Shown here one piece after another: positions 1 to 9,078 of a stretch of DNA of 64,000 nucleotides (position 1 is its first letter; every line of letters begins with the position of its first letter). This stretch comes from Buttiauxella sp049686335 (GTDB lineage: Bacteria; Pseudomonadota; Gammaproteobacteria; Enterobacterales; Enterobacteriaceae), in assembly GCF_049686335.1 (NCBI RefSeq), contig NZ_JBAVHX010000035.1:65435-129434 (forward strand). Reading direction: 5' to 3'. Under the pieces are notes generated by a model. That model was given only the letters and a program-made list of their open reading frames with translations, searched no databases and was not told the origin of the DNA. The translations under genes and the position numbers were made by a program.

Positions 1-531
1 CGCCTGCTCGTTTTCAGCAGGATACGCCTCCCCTTTCGCATCGAACAACACCACGCCGTCCTTTTCGATACGGCTCACTCTGGTGTGAGCACCAGAAATT
101 ACCACACTGGCGGACTCATCTGCGGTGTAGACCGTGACGTGGGTAAAGAGGATTTCGTCACAAGGTTCCTGAATCGTTACCTTCACTTTGCCACTGGCCA
201 GCAGCAGTTTCCCGGCGGCAATCGCCTCTACCGGCGCGCCTTTGAGAACTTCTAAACCGGCATGAGGGTCGCCGCCCAATGCGCCCACCGCAGCAGCAAT
301 CGGCAACCCCACCATTCCTGTGCCTGGGACGGTAACGCCCATACCATTTTTCATCAGATTTGGTGAAACTCTGGCCTCAATTCGTGTCACTCTCCCAGCC
401 AAATGCGAGGCTGCCAGTGCGCTTGCCAACGCCAGTGAAACGGGTTCAGTGCACCCCACCGCTGGCTTCACATTTTGTTTTACAGCGCGGATTAGCTCAG
501 CCCACGCTGGGTTCATTTCTGAATTTGCCAT
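1..531 (-). CDS. cyuA: L-cysteine desulfidase CyuA (3' part outside window)
   Basis: Catabolic L-cysteine desulfidase (formerly YhaM), which breaks cysteine down to pyruvate, sulfide and ammonia in the cytoplasm using an iron-sulfur cluster. The N-terminal 177 codons are present with no stop, so the gene runs off the left edge. The start is the ATG at 531, read leftwards as MANSEMNPAW. Diagnostic family stretches are visible: VGCTEPVSLALA near residue 25 (its Cys is the expected cluster ligand), SPNLMKNGMGVTVPGTGMVG near 55-75, and IQEPCDEILF near 120. The putative cysteine permease gene cyuP lies 44 bp upstream on the same strand, as in E. coli, so the two are probably one operon. Confidence 0.93.
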   Translation of the reverse strand, partial: MANSEMNPAWAELIRAVKQNVKPAVGCTEPVSLALASALAASHLAGRVTRIEARVSPNLMKNGMGVTVPGTGMVGLPIAAAVGALGGDPHAGLEVLKGAPVEAIAAGKLLLASGKVKVTIQEPCDEILFTHVTVYTADESASVVISGAHTRVSRIEKDGVVLFDAKGEAYPAENEQA

Positions 532-575
532 TTTTTAACCTTAATACTGAGAACGACAATACCAACACCTGCTTA

Positions 576-1898
576 TCAGGAGAAAGCGAGGAATGGAGAA
601 ATACACAGCAGCAATCCGGTAATAATGATAATCACCAGCGAAGTGCCTTTATATTTATGCAGTGCAGGAACTTTATAAACTAACCAGGCCGGAATTAAAC
701 AACCGACCATGCCAAATATTGGGCTACAAATTGAGGTAAAGCTTAAGACGGGCGCATTAAGAACAATCGCACTCCATGCCAGTAAAATGGCGAACACCAT
801 AATTCCGCGTTGCACCCATTTTTGGTTTATTTTTTCTTCTGGCATTCTCCGGCGCAAAATATTAACCACGATACCTTGTGTCGCTTCGCGGAAACCCAGA
901 TAAACACCAAAGAAGGCGGTCATTACCGCAAAGATATTTAGCATGACGCTAACGACGGTCACCCATGCACCCGAAGCGCCATCAATAAACTGGGCGGCAA
1001 TAGCCAGAGCAGAAATATTTTGCTCATAGGCTTTTACTGCTTCGTCATGACCCATTGCAAGCGTAAAGGACACGGCATAAAAGAACACGGTGACGAAAAG
1101 GATACCAAAGGCAATATTCATGGCGCGCAGCGCTTTAAAGCGTGCCACTTCCCGGGATTTTTCCTTAGAGCGATACGAAATCACCATCGGGCTCAGTGTT
1201 TGAATAAACAGAATAGAGGTCAGCGTAAATGGCAAAGTAATGATGGCGTTCTTAATCAGCAGCCCCATTGGCGGCAGCGCGCCAGTGTTATACAGGAGCC
1301 ACATGCCAATCATTGATACCCCAAGTGCCGCAACCACCAACAGCTTTGCCAACACCATGAAACTCGAGACTTTAAATAAAAGCTGCTCACCTCGCGAAGA
1401 GATAGCGACCAGGATGCAAATCAGTGCCAGGCCATAGAAGGGATTATCTGATAACAGCCCTTCAGTCACGCCAAAGGTATGTAAATAAGAGGCGCTATCA
1501 TTAGTGATGGCCGTGGAATAAACAAACATCCAGATGACCAGCATAATAAAATAGAGCGCACCTAATAATATGCCCCAGTTTTTACCCAAATAACCGCTAA
1601 TCACACTCGGATAATCTTTGCACTCTGGTGATTCGGCAAGCGTATTAATAAACAGGCGCTGAAACAGATACATTGCCGGATATCCCACTACCGATGAGAG
1701 CAGGAATACCCACAATCCCATTAATCCGACCTGAACGGGTAAAAAGACTATTCCCGCTCCAATCGCCATCCCGATACTCATAATTACCCAGCCGACATCA
1801 GTGCTGTCGAATTTTGTCGCTGCTTTCCATTCACTTTCTGTCATTCCAGCCCGACCGGATGCTGGAATATTAACCGCAGTAATGCTTCCCGTTTCCAT
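576..1898 (-). CDS. cyuP: Cysteine/serine permease CyuP (HAAAP family)
   Basis: Inner-membrane amino acid:proton symporter of the HAAAP (SdaC/TdcC) family, formerly YhaO/DlsT; it brings in the substrate for CyuA. At 440 residues it is close to the E. coli length. About eleven hydrophobic segments are visible, beginning at residue 35 with VGWVIMSIGMAIGAGIVF, and the family's early FDSTDVGW stretch precedes TM1. The cytoplasmic N-terminus is hydrophilic. It is the first gene of a cyuP-cyuA unit, with a 509-bp upstream region that carries a perfect inverted repeat. Substrate assignment is by homology; HAAAP members differ in preference between Ser, Cys and Thr. Confidence 0.9.
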   Translation of the reverse strand: METGSITAVNIPASGRAGMTESEWKAATKFDSTDVGWVIMSIGMAIGAGIVFLPVQVGLMGLWVFLLSSVVGYPAMYLFQRLFINTLAESPECKDYPSVISGYLGKNWGILLGALYFIMLVIWMFVYSTAITNDSASYLHTFGVTEGLLSDNPFYGLALICILVAISSRGEQLLFKVSSFMVLAKLLVVAALGVSMIGMWLLYNTGALPPMGLLIKNAIITLPFTLTSILFIQTLSPMVISYRSKEKSREVARFKALRAMNIAFGILFVTVFFYAVSFTLAMGHDEAVKAYEQNISALAIAAQFIDGASGAWVTVVSVMLNIFAVMTAFFGVYLGFREATQGIVVNILRRRMPEEKINQKWVQRGIMVFAILLAWSAIVLNAPVLSFTSICSPIFGMVGCLIPAWLVYKVPALHKYKGTSLVIIIITGLLLCISPFLAFS

Positions 1899-2076
1899 AA
1901 AGTGCTCGCTTGTAAGTGTAGGTTTTAATTGTGATGAATAAATACAGAGTGATGACCCGATATTCTAATGACTGAAATTATTGTTCTGGACGAGTAATCG
2001 GGATTCGAAAAGGATAGCGCGAGCAACGGAGAAAAAATTTGCTACTCCACGAGGGCAAGCCAGGCAAAAGAGTAGA

Positions 2077-2098
2077 TTTTTCTCCATTTAGAGAAAAA
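2077..2098. promoter_or_regulatory. Inverted repeat upstream of cyuP; possible CyuR operator
   Basis: TTTTTCTC-CATTTA-GAGAAAAA is a perfect 8-bp-arm palindrome about 180 bp upstream of the cyuP start, with an extra half-site GAGAAAAA at 2031-2038. In E. coli the cyu genes are controlled by the Lrp-type regulator CyuR; assigning this site to it is inference. In the rest of the 1899-2407 gap I see only AT-rich promoter-like sequence and no gene. Confidence 0.4.
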
Positions 2099-2407
2099 TG
2101 TTCAGGTTTCACTAAGCGTTTCGTTGATTTAGTAGAAAAGAGTTATTGGAAAGCAGCAGCCAAAGATCTAACCAATTGTTTTTAATTGATTTTCAATAAA
2201 CCATTCTCTTTGAGAGGGCTTACTCATTCCAGGACTCTGTGAGCTGGCGCAACTCCTGAGGTTAATGCGATGTGACAATACGGCGACCAGAACTTGATAC
2301 ACTTCACGCCAGGGCGGCGCATCAGAATTAATCTCTGTTTATTGTATCAATAACGTTAAGGTTTAGATTTTTTCTCTGGTATGTAGCTATCTGGTTACAG
2401 CAAATTA

Positions 2408-3505
2408 TCAGGAAAGGCGGTTAACACGCGTTTCTCCGTTTTCAATCGACAGCTGATAGAGCGTAAACGGCGTATGTTTTTCGATAAGTGTCGCCAGTTC
2501 AGGTGAATGGCTGGTGAGCCAGATTTGCGTGTAACGACTCGCTTCGGCAATCAGGCGTGCCAGCGCAGGCAGCATCTGCGGATGAAGGCTATTTTCTGGC
2601 TCATTCAGAGCAATAAAACGTGGGGGACGTGGACTGAGCAATGCCACGGTCAGGCAGAGAAATCGCAATGTGCCGTCAGAAAACTCAGCTGACTCCAGCG
2701 GGCGATTGATCCCCTGTCGATGCATCATCATCTGGAAGCGCCCGTTACTGTTATCACAGAAAAACGTGCATTCAGGGAAAGCTTCATCCAGCACCGCAAA
2801 CATTAATTCGCTATCACCAATTTCAACGATGGTCTGGAAAGCGGCGGCCAGATTCAAACCGTCACCCGCCAGCACTGGAGAGCGATACCCGACTTGCGGC
2901 AAACGCAGTCCGGCTCCCCTGGAGATATCGAATTCATGATAGAAACGCCAGTTACGCAGGATTTCACGTGCGCTGGAAACTTCAGGATAAAGGTGCGGTT
3001 CACCTAACTGGCCGAACAACGATTCGTTTTCGTAAAGGGTCGCGGCATGCGTCACTTTCTCGCCATTCACGTCGTTGAGGAAAACCGCCTGGTTGCGCCG
3101 ATGCATAATTGACGAGGAAGGACGACGGCGAAAACCGCTTAACCAGATTTGTTCTTCTTTCACGATAGGGTCGAGATCGAACATGGTGGGATAAGGCAGT
3201 TTATCGGGGAAACCGATTTGTAATTCATACTCAAAATCGTCGGTATCGACCGCGAGCGTCATGCGGCGCGGCGCACTGGCATACCCTTTGGCGCGATCGC
3301 CCGCCCACATCACTTTCTGGATCCCGCCTTCATCCGATAACCAATGGGATAGCTGCCCCATCGCGGCACCGTGGATCAAATGAATAGCTTTATAGATGTT
3401 GGATTTACCGCAGCCATTCGGCCCGATAACCACATTCAGCCGTTCGAGGTCGATGGAGAGTTTGCGCACCGAGCGGTAGTTGTCGATATACAGTGATTTG
3501 ATCAT
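2408..3505 (-). CDS. AAA family ATPase (RecF/OLD-like, stand-alone)
   Basis: 365-residue ABC/SMC-type ATPase. It begins MIKSLYIDNYRSV (the N-terminal strand typical of RecF-like ATPases), then Walker A GPNGCGKSN at residues 29-37. An ABC-signature-like stretch (FSDGTLRFL) lies near 275, Walker B with FIALNEPENSLHP near 300, and a switch HxxL-type TSHSPEL near 333. There is no nuclease (TOPRIM) domain after it, so this is not a complete OLD nuclease. It stands alone between cyuP and rnpB with no partner gene, and its role is unknown. Related predicted ATPases are found both as housekeeping orphans and in defence systems; nothing adjacent points to defence. Confidence 0.8.
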   Translation of the reverse strand: MIKSLYIDNYRSVRKLSIDLERLNVVIGPNGCGKSNIYKAIHLIHGAAMGQLSHWLSDEGGIQKVMWAGDRAKGYASAPRRMTLAVDTDDFEYELQIGFPDKLPYPTMFDLDPIVKEEQIWLSGFRRRPSSSIMHRRNQAVFLNDVNGEKVTHAATLYENESLFGQLGEPHLYPEVSSAREILRNWRFYHEFDISRGAGLRLPQVGYRSPVLAGDGLNLAAAFQTIVEIGDSELMFAVLDEAFPECTFFCDNSNGRFQMMMHRQGINRPLESAEFSDGTLRFLCLTVALLSPRPPRFIALNEPENSLHPQMLPALARLIAEASRYTQIWLTSHSPELATLIEKHTPFTLYQLSIENGETRVNRLS

Positions 3506-3552
3506 GGCGGTGCGGTCCGGCTGAGAATGGGTATCTATTATGGCAATTGTTT

Positions 3553-3890
3553 GCCCTCACCCCAACCCTCTCCCCCAGGAGAGGGAGAAAAACGCGTTCC
3601 ATCATTCGTTCCCCCTGAGGAAGAGGGAGTTTAGCTACTGCTCACTGTTCCAATCCCCTCTCCCTCAGGAGAGGGAGTTTAGCTACTGCTCACTGCTCCA
3701 ATTCCCTCTCCCTCAGGGAGAGGGAGTTTAGCTACTGCTCACTGCTCCAATCCCCTCTCCCTCAGGGAGAGGGAGTTTAGCTACTTCTCACTGCTCCAAT
3801 CCCCTCTCCCTGAGGGAGAGGGAGTTTAGCTACTGCTCACTGGTCCAATCCCCTCTCCCTCAGGGAGAGGGCCAGGGTGAGGGTTGTTTT
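3553..3890. repeat. Tandem palindromic array A (CCCTCACCC...GGGTGAGGG type)
   Basis: The array opens with CCCTCACCCCAACCCTCTCC and closes with the matching inverted arm GAGAGGGCCAGGGTGAGGG. Between them are five near-identical units of about 49 bp, each starting at a GTTTAGCTACTGCTCACTG copy (3629, 3677, 3726, 3775, 3824) and each ending in a small CCCTCTCCCTCAGGGAGAGGG hairpin. Three further clusters with the same outer arms occur at 30763, 33989 and 59100, but with different spacers. There are no cas genes. Open frames across it are artefacts of the repeat. Confidence 0.9.
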
Positions 3891-3930
3891 AAACAAAACG
3901 CCCCGCACAATTTGCACTGTGCGGGGCGTT
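3890..3930 (-). terminator. Rho-independent terminator of rnpB
   Basis: A perfect 12-bp stem (ACGCCCCGCACA / TGTGCGGGGCGT) with an 8-nt loop at 3898-3929. On the minus strand it is followed by TTTTGTTT. It sits directly after the mature 3' end of RNase P RNA. Confidence 0.9.
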
Positions 3931-3941
3931 TCGTTGAATGG

Positions 3942-4318
<377 letters not shown>

Positions 4319-4359
4319 GGCGCGGATTATAGAGGGTTTGCCCCTCCATGTCACCAGGC

Positions 4360-5505
4360 TTAATGAGTGATGTTCATCCCGATTGCGACCGTTGCTGCAA
4401 TATTGCGCGAGGCACGATAAATATTGTCGAAGGCATTTTTCAGCGCATCTTCCAGCGTACCAATACTCGTCAACACACTAAACACCGAGTCGATACCGTA
4501 TTGATGAACAACCGCCACATCGGTGGTCAGCGAGCCCGCAATGCCAATCACCGGTTTGCGATACTTTTTCGCCACGGCCGCCACACCGACCGGAACTTTG
4601 CCGCGAATACTCTGGCTGTCCATGCGCCCTTCGCCTGTCACTACCAGCGAGCAATCGTGGATATGCTCTTCAAGATGCAAAGCTTCCGTCACAATCTCGA
4701 CGCCACTGCGTAATTCCGCACCGAGAAACGCCATTAATGCCGCGCCCATACCACCAGCCGCACCGGCACCTGCTGCGTTTTTCACATCGATGTTTAAGTC
4801 TTTTTTAATCACATTGGCAAAATGAGCCAGGTTCGCGTCGAGCTCGACAATCATCGCTTCATCGGCGCCTTTTTGCGGCCCGAATATGCGTGATGCGCCG
4901 TTGTCGCCAATTAATGGGTTAGTCACATCACAGGCAACATTTATCACGCAATCTGCCAGGCGGCTGTCCAGATTCGAAATATCAATGCTATTCAGGCTCA
5001 TTAAACTGCCGCCGCCATGGCTAATCTGTTTGCCCATCGCGTCATGCAGTTTTGCACCCAGCGCTTGCACCATGCCCGCGCCACCGTCGTTGGTTGCACT
5101 GCCGCCGATGCCAATAATAATGTTGCGTGCACCGTTATCCAGAGCCCGTAAAATCAGCTCACCCGTACCGTGCGAGGTGGTAATCAATGGGTTGCGATTT
5201 TCGATGGAGACCAGCGCCAGACCACTGGCTTCGGCCATTTCGATAAACGCGGTTTGACCATCACCGGACATACCCCAGCATGCCGTCACCGGCTCGCCCA
5301 ATGGACCTGTGACCCTGGTGGTGATTTTCTTGCCCTGCGTGGCACTGATCATGGCATCGACCGTACCTTCCCCGCCATCTGCAACCGGGACCGATACATA
5401 TTCCGCATCAGGAAATATTTCGCGGAAGCCTTTTTCAATGGCTTTAGCCACATCAACGGCGCTGAGGCTTTCTTTATAAGAGTCGGGTGCGATTACGATT
5501 TTCAT
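4360..5505 (-). CDS. garK: Glycerate 2-kinase GarK
   Basis: Phosphorylates D-glycerate to 2-phosphoglycerate, the last dedicated step of galactarate/glucarate catabolism; cytoplasmic. At 381 residues it has the usual length. It begins MKIVIAPDSYKESLSA, the signature N-terminus of the GckA/TtuD-independent glycerate kinase class. Further conserved stretches are VADGGEGTVDAM near 43, GIGGSATNDGGAGM near 130 and VVTGEGRMDSQS near 285. It is the last gene of garP-garL-garR-garK. A REP element (5545-5615) separates it from garR. Confidence 0.95.
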   Translation of the reverse strand: MKIVIAPDSYKESLSAVDVAKAIEKGFREIFPDAEYVSVPVADGGEGTVDAMISATQGKKITTRVTGPLGEPVTACWGMSGDGQTAFIEMAEASGLALVSIENRNPLITTSHGTGELILRALDNGARNIIIGIGGSATNDGGAGMVQALGAKLHDAMGKQISHGGGSLMSLNSIDISNLDSRLADCVINVACDVTNPLIGDNGASRIFGPQKGADEAMIVELDANLAHFANVIKKDLNIDVKNAAGAGAAGGMGAALMAFLGAELRSGVEIVTEALHLEEHIHDCSLVVTGEGRMDSQSIRGKVPVGVAAVAKKYRKPVIGIAGSLTTDVAVVHQYGIDSVFSVLTSIGTLEDALKNAFDNIYRASRNIAATVAIGMNITH

Positions 5506-5544
5506 AATGTGTCCATGCCTGATCTACCGCTTACTTGCAGGTTT

Positions 5545-5615
5545 TGTAGGGTGGATAAGCGCAAGCGTCATCCACCAATTATTAGCGGGGGCGCACGGCT
5601 TGCCCGCCCTACGAT
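5545..5615. repeat. REP-type palindromes between garR and garK
   Basis: GTAGGGTGGATAAGCGCAAG...TCATCCACC followed by GGGGGCGCACGGCTTGCCCG, i.e. the GTRGG-type enterobacterial REP palindrome. Related copies occur at 10662, 13308, 37170 and 48514. It lies in the intercistronic gap of the gar operon. Confidence 0.8.
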
Positions 5616-5618
5616 TGA

Positions 5619-6509
5619 TTACTTGCTGACTTCTACTTTCGCCAGTTTTTCGTAGTAGCACGCGATTGCGCTGTGGTCATCGTTGCCGTGGCCGTCTGCA
5701 CGCAGCGCTTGCATCATCTCCATGACCGCAGCCGTCAGCGGCAATTGCGCGCCAACACCGTGAGAAGTATCCAGCGCGTTCGCCAGATCTTTAATGTGCA
5801 GGTCGATACGGAAACCAGGCTTGAAGTTACGATCCAGCACCATCGGCGCTTTCGCTTCCAGAACCGTACTGCCCGCAAGACCGCCACGAATCGCCTGGAA
5901 TACCAGTTCAGGGTTCACACCGGCTTTGGTTGCCAGCACCAACGCTTCGGACATTGCAGCAATGTTCAACGCCACAATCACCTGGTTTGCCAGTTTAGTG
6001 ACGTTACCCGCCCCGATATCACCGGTATGCACCACGGAACCGGCCATGGCTTTCAGCAAATCATAGTACTTATCGAAGATCGCTTTATCGCCACCAACCA
6101 TCACGGACAGCGTGCCTTCGATGGCTTTTGGTTCGCCGCCACTGACTGGCGCGTCCAGCATGTCGATACCTTTGGCTTTCAGCGCTTCGCTGATTTCACG
6201 GCTCGCCAGCGGCGCGATGGAGCTCATGTCGATAACCACGGTGCCTGCTTTTGCCCCTTCGATGATGCCGTTCTTACCCAGCGCCACTTCTTTAACGTGT
6301 GGGGAGTTAGGCAGCATGGTGATAATCACATCACACTGCTCAGCAATATCTTTTGGTGTTGCAGCAGTTTCTGCACCTGCGGCGATTACTTCAGCAATCA
6401 CATCAGCGTTACGGTCGGCAACCACCAGTGAATAACCGGCTTTGATGAGGTTTTTACTCATTGGTTTGCCCATGATGCCAAGGCCGATAAACCCAACTTT
6501 CAGTGTCAT
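5619..6509 (-). CDS. garR: 2-hydroxy-3-oxopropionate (tartronate semialdehyde) reductase GarR
   Basis: Reduces tartronate semialdehyde to D-glycerate with NAD(P)H. It is 296 residues and belongs to the 3-hydroxyisobutyrate dehydrogenase family. The N-terminal Rossmann motif is GFIGLGIMGKPMSKNL (residues 6-21) and the substrate-binding DAPVSGGEPKAIEGTLSVM stretch is near 118-136. The catalytic Lys lies in GAGNVTKLANQ near 170. It sits between garL and garK in the galactarate operon, 30 bp from garL. Confidence 0.95.
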   Translation of the reverse strand: MTLKVGFIGLGIMGKPMSKNLIKAGYSLVVADRNADVIAEVIAAGAETAATPKDIAEQCDVIITMLPNSPHVKEVALGKNGIIEGAKAGTVVIDMSSIAPLASREISEALKAKGIDMLDAPVSGGEPKAIEGTLSVMVGGDKAIFDKYYDLLKAMAGSVVHTGDIGAGNVTKLANQVIVALNIAAMSEALVLATKAGVNPELVFQAIRGGLAGSTVLEAKAPMVLDRNFKPGFRIDLHIKDLANALDTSHGVGAQLPLTAAVMEMMQALRADGHGNDDHSAIACYYEKLAKVEVSK

Positions 6510-6540
6510 AGCTTTACTCTCTCGTTATTACGGGTGGATG

Positions 6541-7311
6541 TTATTTTTTAAAGGAATCACAAAGTTTCTGCGTCGCGGAGCGGAACACGCCCAGATCACT
6601 GCCGACGGCGACAAAGGTCGCGCCCCATTCCAGGTAGCGACGCGCATCTGCTTCAGCGGGTGCCAGGATGCCAGACGGTTTACCGTGCGCTTTTGCCCGA
6701 GCAAAAATGTGTTGGATAGCACTTTGCACTTCTGGGTGAGACGGGTTTCCAAGGTGACCCAGTGCCGCAGACAAATCGCCTGGGCCGACAAAAATGCCAT
6801 CCACACCCTCGGTTGCCGCAATCACATCAATGTTATCAATGCCTTGCTGGCTTTCGATTTGTGCAAGGATGGTGATGTTCTGATTCACCTGCTTGAAGTA
6901 ATCCACCACGGTGCCGTAACCGTTGCTGCGGTGCGAAACGGATACGCCACGGATTCCTTCAGGCGGATAGCGGGTTGAAGCCACCGCCAGCTGGGCGTCT
7001 TCAAGATTCTCAACAAAAGGAATCAGGAAGTTATAGAAACCGATATCCAGCAAACGCTTGATAATCACAGGATCGTTAGTTGGTGCGCGAACCACCGGAG
7101 CACTGTGGCTTCCGGTCAGGGCCATCAACTGCGGAACAAAAGTGGTGATATCGTTTGGCGCATGTTCGCCATCCAGCACAATCCAGTCGAACCCAGCCAG
7201 ACCCAACACTTCGGTGCTGACTGGATTTGCCAGCGCAGACCAGCAACCGATTTGTGTCTGGTGTGCTGCCAAAGCTGCTTTGAATTTATTTGGGAAAACG
7301 TTGGTAATCAT
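6541..7311 (-). CDS. garL: 5-keto-4-deoxy-D-glucarate aldolase GarL
   Basis: Class II metal-dependent aldolase of the HpcH/HpaI family. It splits 5-keto-4-deoxy-D-glucarate into pyruvate and tartronate semialdehyde. At 256 residues it has the normal length. Visible features are IGCWSALANPVSTEVLG near 22, FDWIVLDGEHAPND near 43 (the catalytic His of the family lies in DGEHAPND), and AQIESQQGIDNIDVIAAT near 150 with its metal-binding Glu. GIFVGPGDLSAALG near 172 supplies the metal-binding Asp. It follows garP by 37 bp in the operon. Confidence 0.95.
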   Translation of the reverse strand: MITNVFPNKFKAALAAHQTQIGCWSALANPVSTEVLGLAGFDWIVLDGEHAPNDITTFVPQLMALTGSHSAPVVRAPTNDPVIIKRLLDIGFYNFLIPFVENLEDAQLAVASTRYPPEGIRGVSVSHRSNGYGTVVDYFKQVNQNITILAQIESQQGIDNIDVIAATEGVDGIFVGPGDLSAALGHLGNPSHPEVQSAIQHIFARAKAHGKPSGILAPAEADARRYLEWGATFVAVGSDLGVFRSATQKLCDSFKK

Positions 7312-7348
7312 CTGTTGCCCTTATTTATCCAGTTATCTGTTGAGTTAA

Positions 7349-8680
7349 TTACTTCTGCAATTCCATACGTTTAATGTCACCGACCACGAACAGATAACAG
7401 ACCATAGCCATCAGCGCCGAGCAGCCTACGAAGATCAGCGCCGCATTGAAGGAGTGAAGTTCAGAAACCAGGTAGCCAATCACCAGTGGAGTCACGATTG
7501 AGGCCACGTTACCAAACACGTTGAATACTGCACCGCACAGGCCAACCATCTCTTTTGGCGCGGTGTCGGCAATCACTGGCCAACCCAGGGCACCAAAACC
7601 TTTACCGAAGAATGCGAATGCCATCAGGGTGACGACCAGCGCTGTGCTGTCGGTGTAGTTACAAAGAATGATGGTTGAAGCGAGCAGCATTCCGAGAACA
7701 ATCGGTATCTTACGAGCAACTGTCAGTGAGTAACCGCGCTTGATTAACGAATCAGAGAATACGCCACCCAGCACGCCGCCGGCGAAACCACACAGTGCCG
7801 GGATTGATGCGACCATCCCCACTTTCAGAATCGACATACCTTTATCTTGCACCAGGTAAATCGGGAACCACGTCAGGAAGAACCAGGTAATGGTGTTAAT
7901 GAAGTACTGGCCAAAGAACACCCCCAGCATCATACGGTTAGTGAGCAACTGTTTGATGTAATGCAGTTTTGGTCCCTCGACGACCGCACCTGGTTTTTTG
8001 TGGTCCATATCAACCACCGCGCCACCTTTAGAGATGTAATCCAGCTCCTCTTTCGACATACGCGGGTGGTCAGTTGGGTTATGGATAAACTTCACCCACA
8101 GGAAGGTCAGTACAAAACCGATGCCGCCCATCACGGTAAACACATGTTCCCAGCCCCATGCGAAGGTCAGCCAACCAAGCAATGGTGAGAAGAGTGCCAG
8201 CGAGAAATATTGTGCGGAGTTAAAAATGGCAGACGCAGTACCGCGTTCTTTAGTTGGGAACCAGGCCGCAACAATACGGGCGTTTGCCGGGAAAGATGGC
8301 GCTTCAGAGAAGCCCAGCATAAAGCGCATGATGAACATGGAAATCCCCGCGTAAGCCAGCGGTACCATGTCGACAAAGCCCTGCATAAAGGTAAACAGCG
8401 ACCAGAAGAACAAGCTGTAGGTATACACTTTTTTCGAGCCGTAGCGGTCCAATAACCAGCCGCCGGGGATTTGCATCAGCAGATAAGCCCAGCCAAATGC
8501 CGAGAAAATATAGCCCATTGAGATTGCACTGAGCTGCAATTCTTTAGCAACTTCCGTACCCGCAATAGAGAGAGTGGCGCGATCCGCATAGTTAATCGTC
8601 GTCACAATAAAGATAATTAATAATATTAAGTATCGAGTATGCTTACCCTTTTTTGACTCAACTGCTGTATCTAAAATCAT
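7349..8680 (-). CDS. garP: Galactarate/glucarate MFS transporter GarP
   Basis: Proton-coupled anion:cation symporter of the MFS, importing D-galactarate and D-glucarate. It has 443 residues and 12 predicted membrane spans. The family stretch NYADRATLSIAG lies just after TM1, and the MFS loop motif is seen as GGWLLDRYGSKKVY. A long central cytoplasmic loop lies near 200-235 and a C-terminal tail ends KRMELQK. It is the first gene of garPLRK and is divergent from garD across a 398-bp regulatory region. Confidence 0.94.
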   Translation of the reverse strand: MILDTAVESKKGKHTRYLILLIIFIVTTINYADRATLSIAGTEVAKELQLSAISMGYIFSAFGWAYLLMQIPGGWLLDRYGSKKVYTYSLFFWSLFTFMQGFVDMVPLAYAGISMFIMRFMLGFSEAPSFPANARIVAAWFPTKERGTASAIFNSAQYFSLALFSPLLGWLTFAWGWEHVFTVMGGIGFVLTFLWVKFIHNPTDHPRMSKEELDYISKGGAVVDMDHKKPGAVVEGPKLHYIKQLLTNRMMLGVFFGQYFINTITWFFLTWFPIYLVQDKGMSILKVGMVASIPALCGFAGGVLGGVFSDSLIKRGYSLTVARKIPIVLGMLLASTIILCNYTDSTALVVTLMAFAFFGKGFGALGWPVIADTAPKEMVGLCGAVFNVFGNVASIVTPLVIGYLVSELHSFNAALIFVGCSALMAMVCYLFVVGDIKRMELQK

Positions 8681-8960
8681 TTCTACATCCTCTGTTGAGG
8701 GTACTTAAGTTCAAGGATTTTTTTATTTATATAAAGCGTTATTTCACGAATATATTTACGGACTCATATCGCTATTTAAATTCATCGGGTGTTTGTCATT
8801 CGCAACACAGTATAGCCAGCACACATCGAATGGACATTAGGCATATGCACAATTAATAACGCTTACAACAGCAAATAATTAAACTTACGCACATGTTTGT
8901 GGGGTGTATTGCACAATTTCACTCATTACCCTGGTCCATGAGCCACCCCTCATAATATAA

Positions 8961-8978
8961 AGTGATCAGCGTCACATT
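8961..8978. promoter_or_regulatory. CRP-like site in the garP-garD divergent region
   Basis: AGTGATCAGCGTCACATT matches the CRP pattern (GTGA-N6-TCAC) well and is about 100 bp upstream of garD in the 8681-9078 gap. In E. coli these operons also answer to CdaR; I could not assign a CdaR site by eye. No gene is seen in the gap. Confidence 0.45.
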
Positions 8979-9078
8979 TTTATTCCTCGCAGCCTGACAT
9001 TCTTTATTTAGCTTGTGAGTAAATCACGATTACATAATTAATTTACCAAGTGCGGTTAATGCCTGGAGAATAGTGACA

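Noticed and set aside
2408..3505. Anti-phage OLD-type defence gene
   Set aside because: No TOPRIM domain or partner gene; a stand-alone ATPase of unknown role is all the sequence supports.
3553..3890. Possible CRISPR array (regular 49-bp repeats)
   Set aside because: Repeat and intervening sequence are both nearly identical from unit to unit, so there are no unique spacers; no cas genes are present; the same hairpin occurs in three other clusters with REP-like behaviour.
5170..5655. 161-codon plus-strand ORF through garK and the REP
   Set aside because: Antisense shadow of garK extended by REP sequence.
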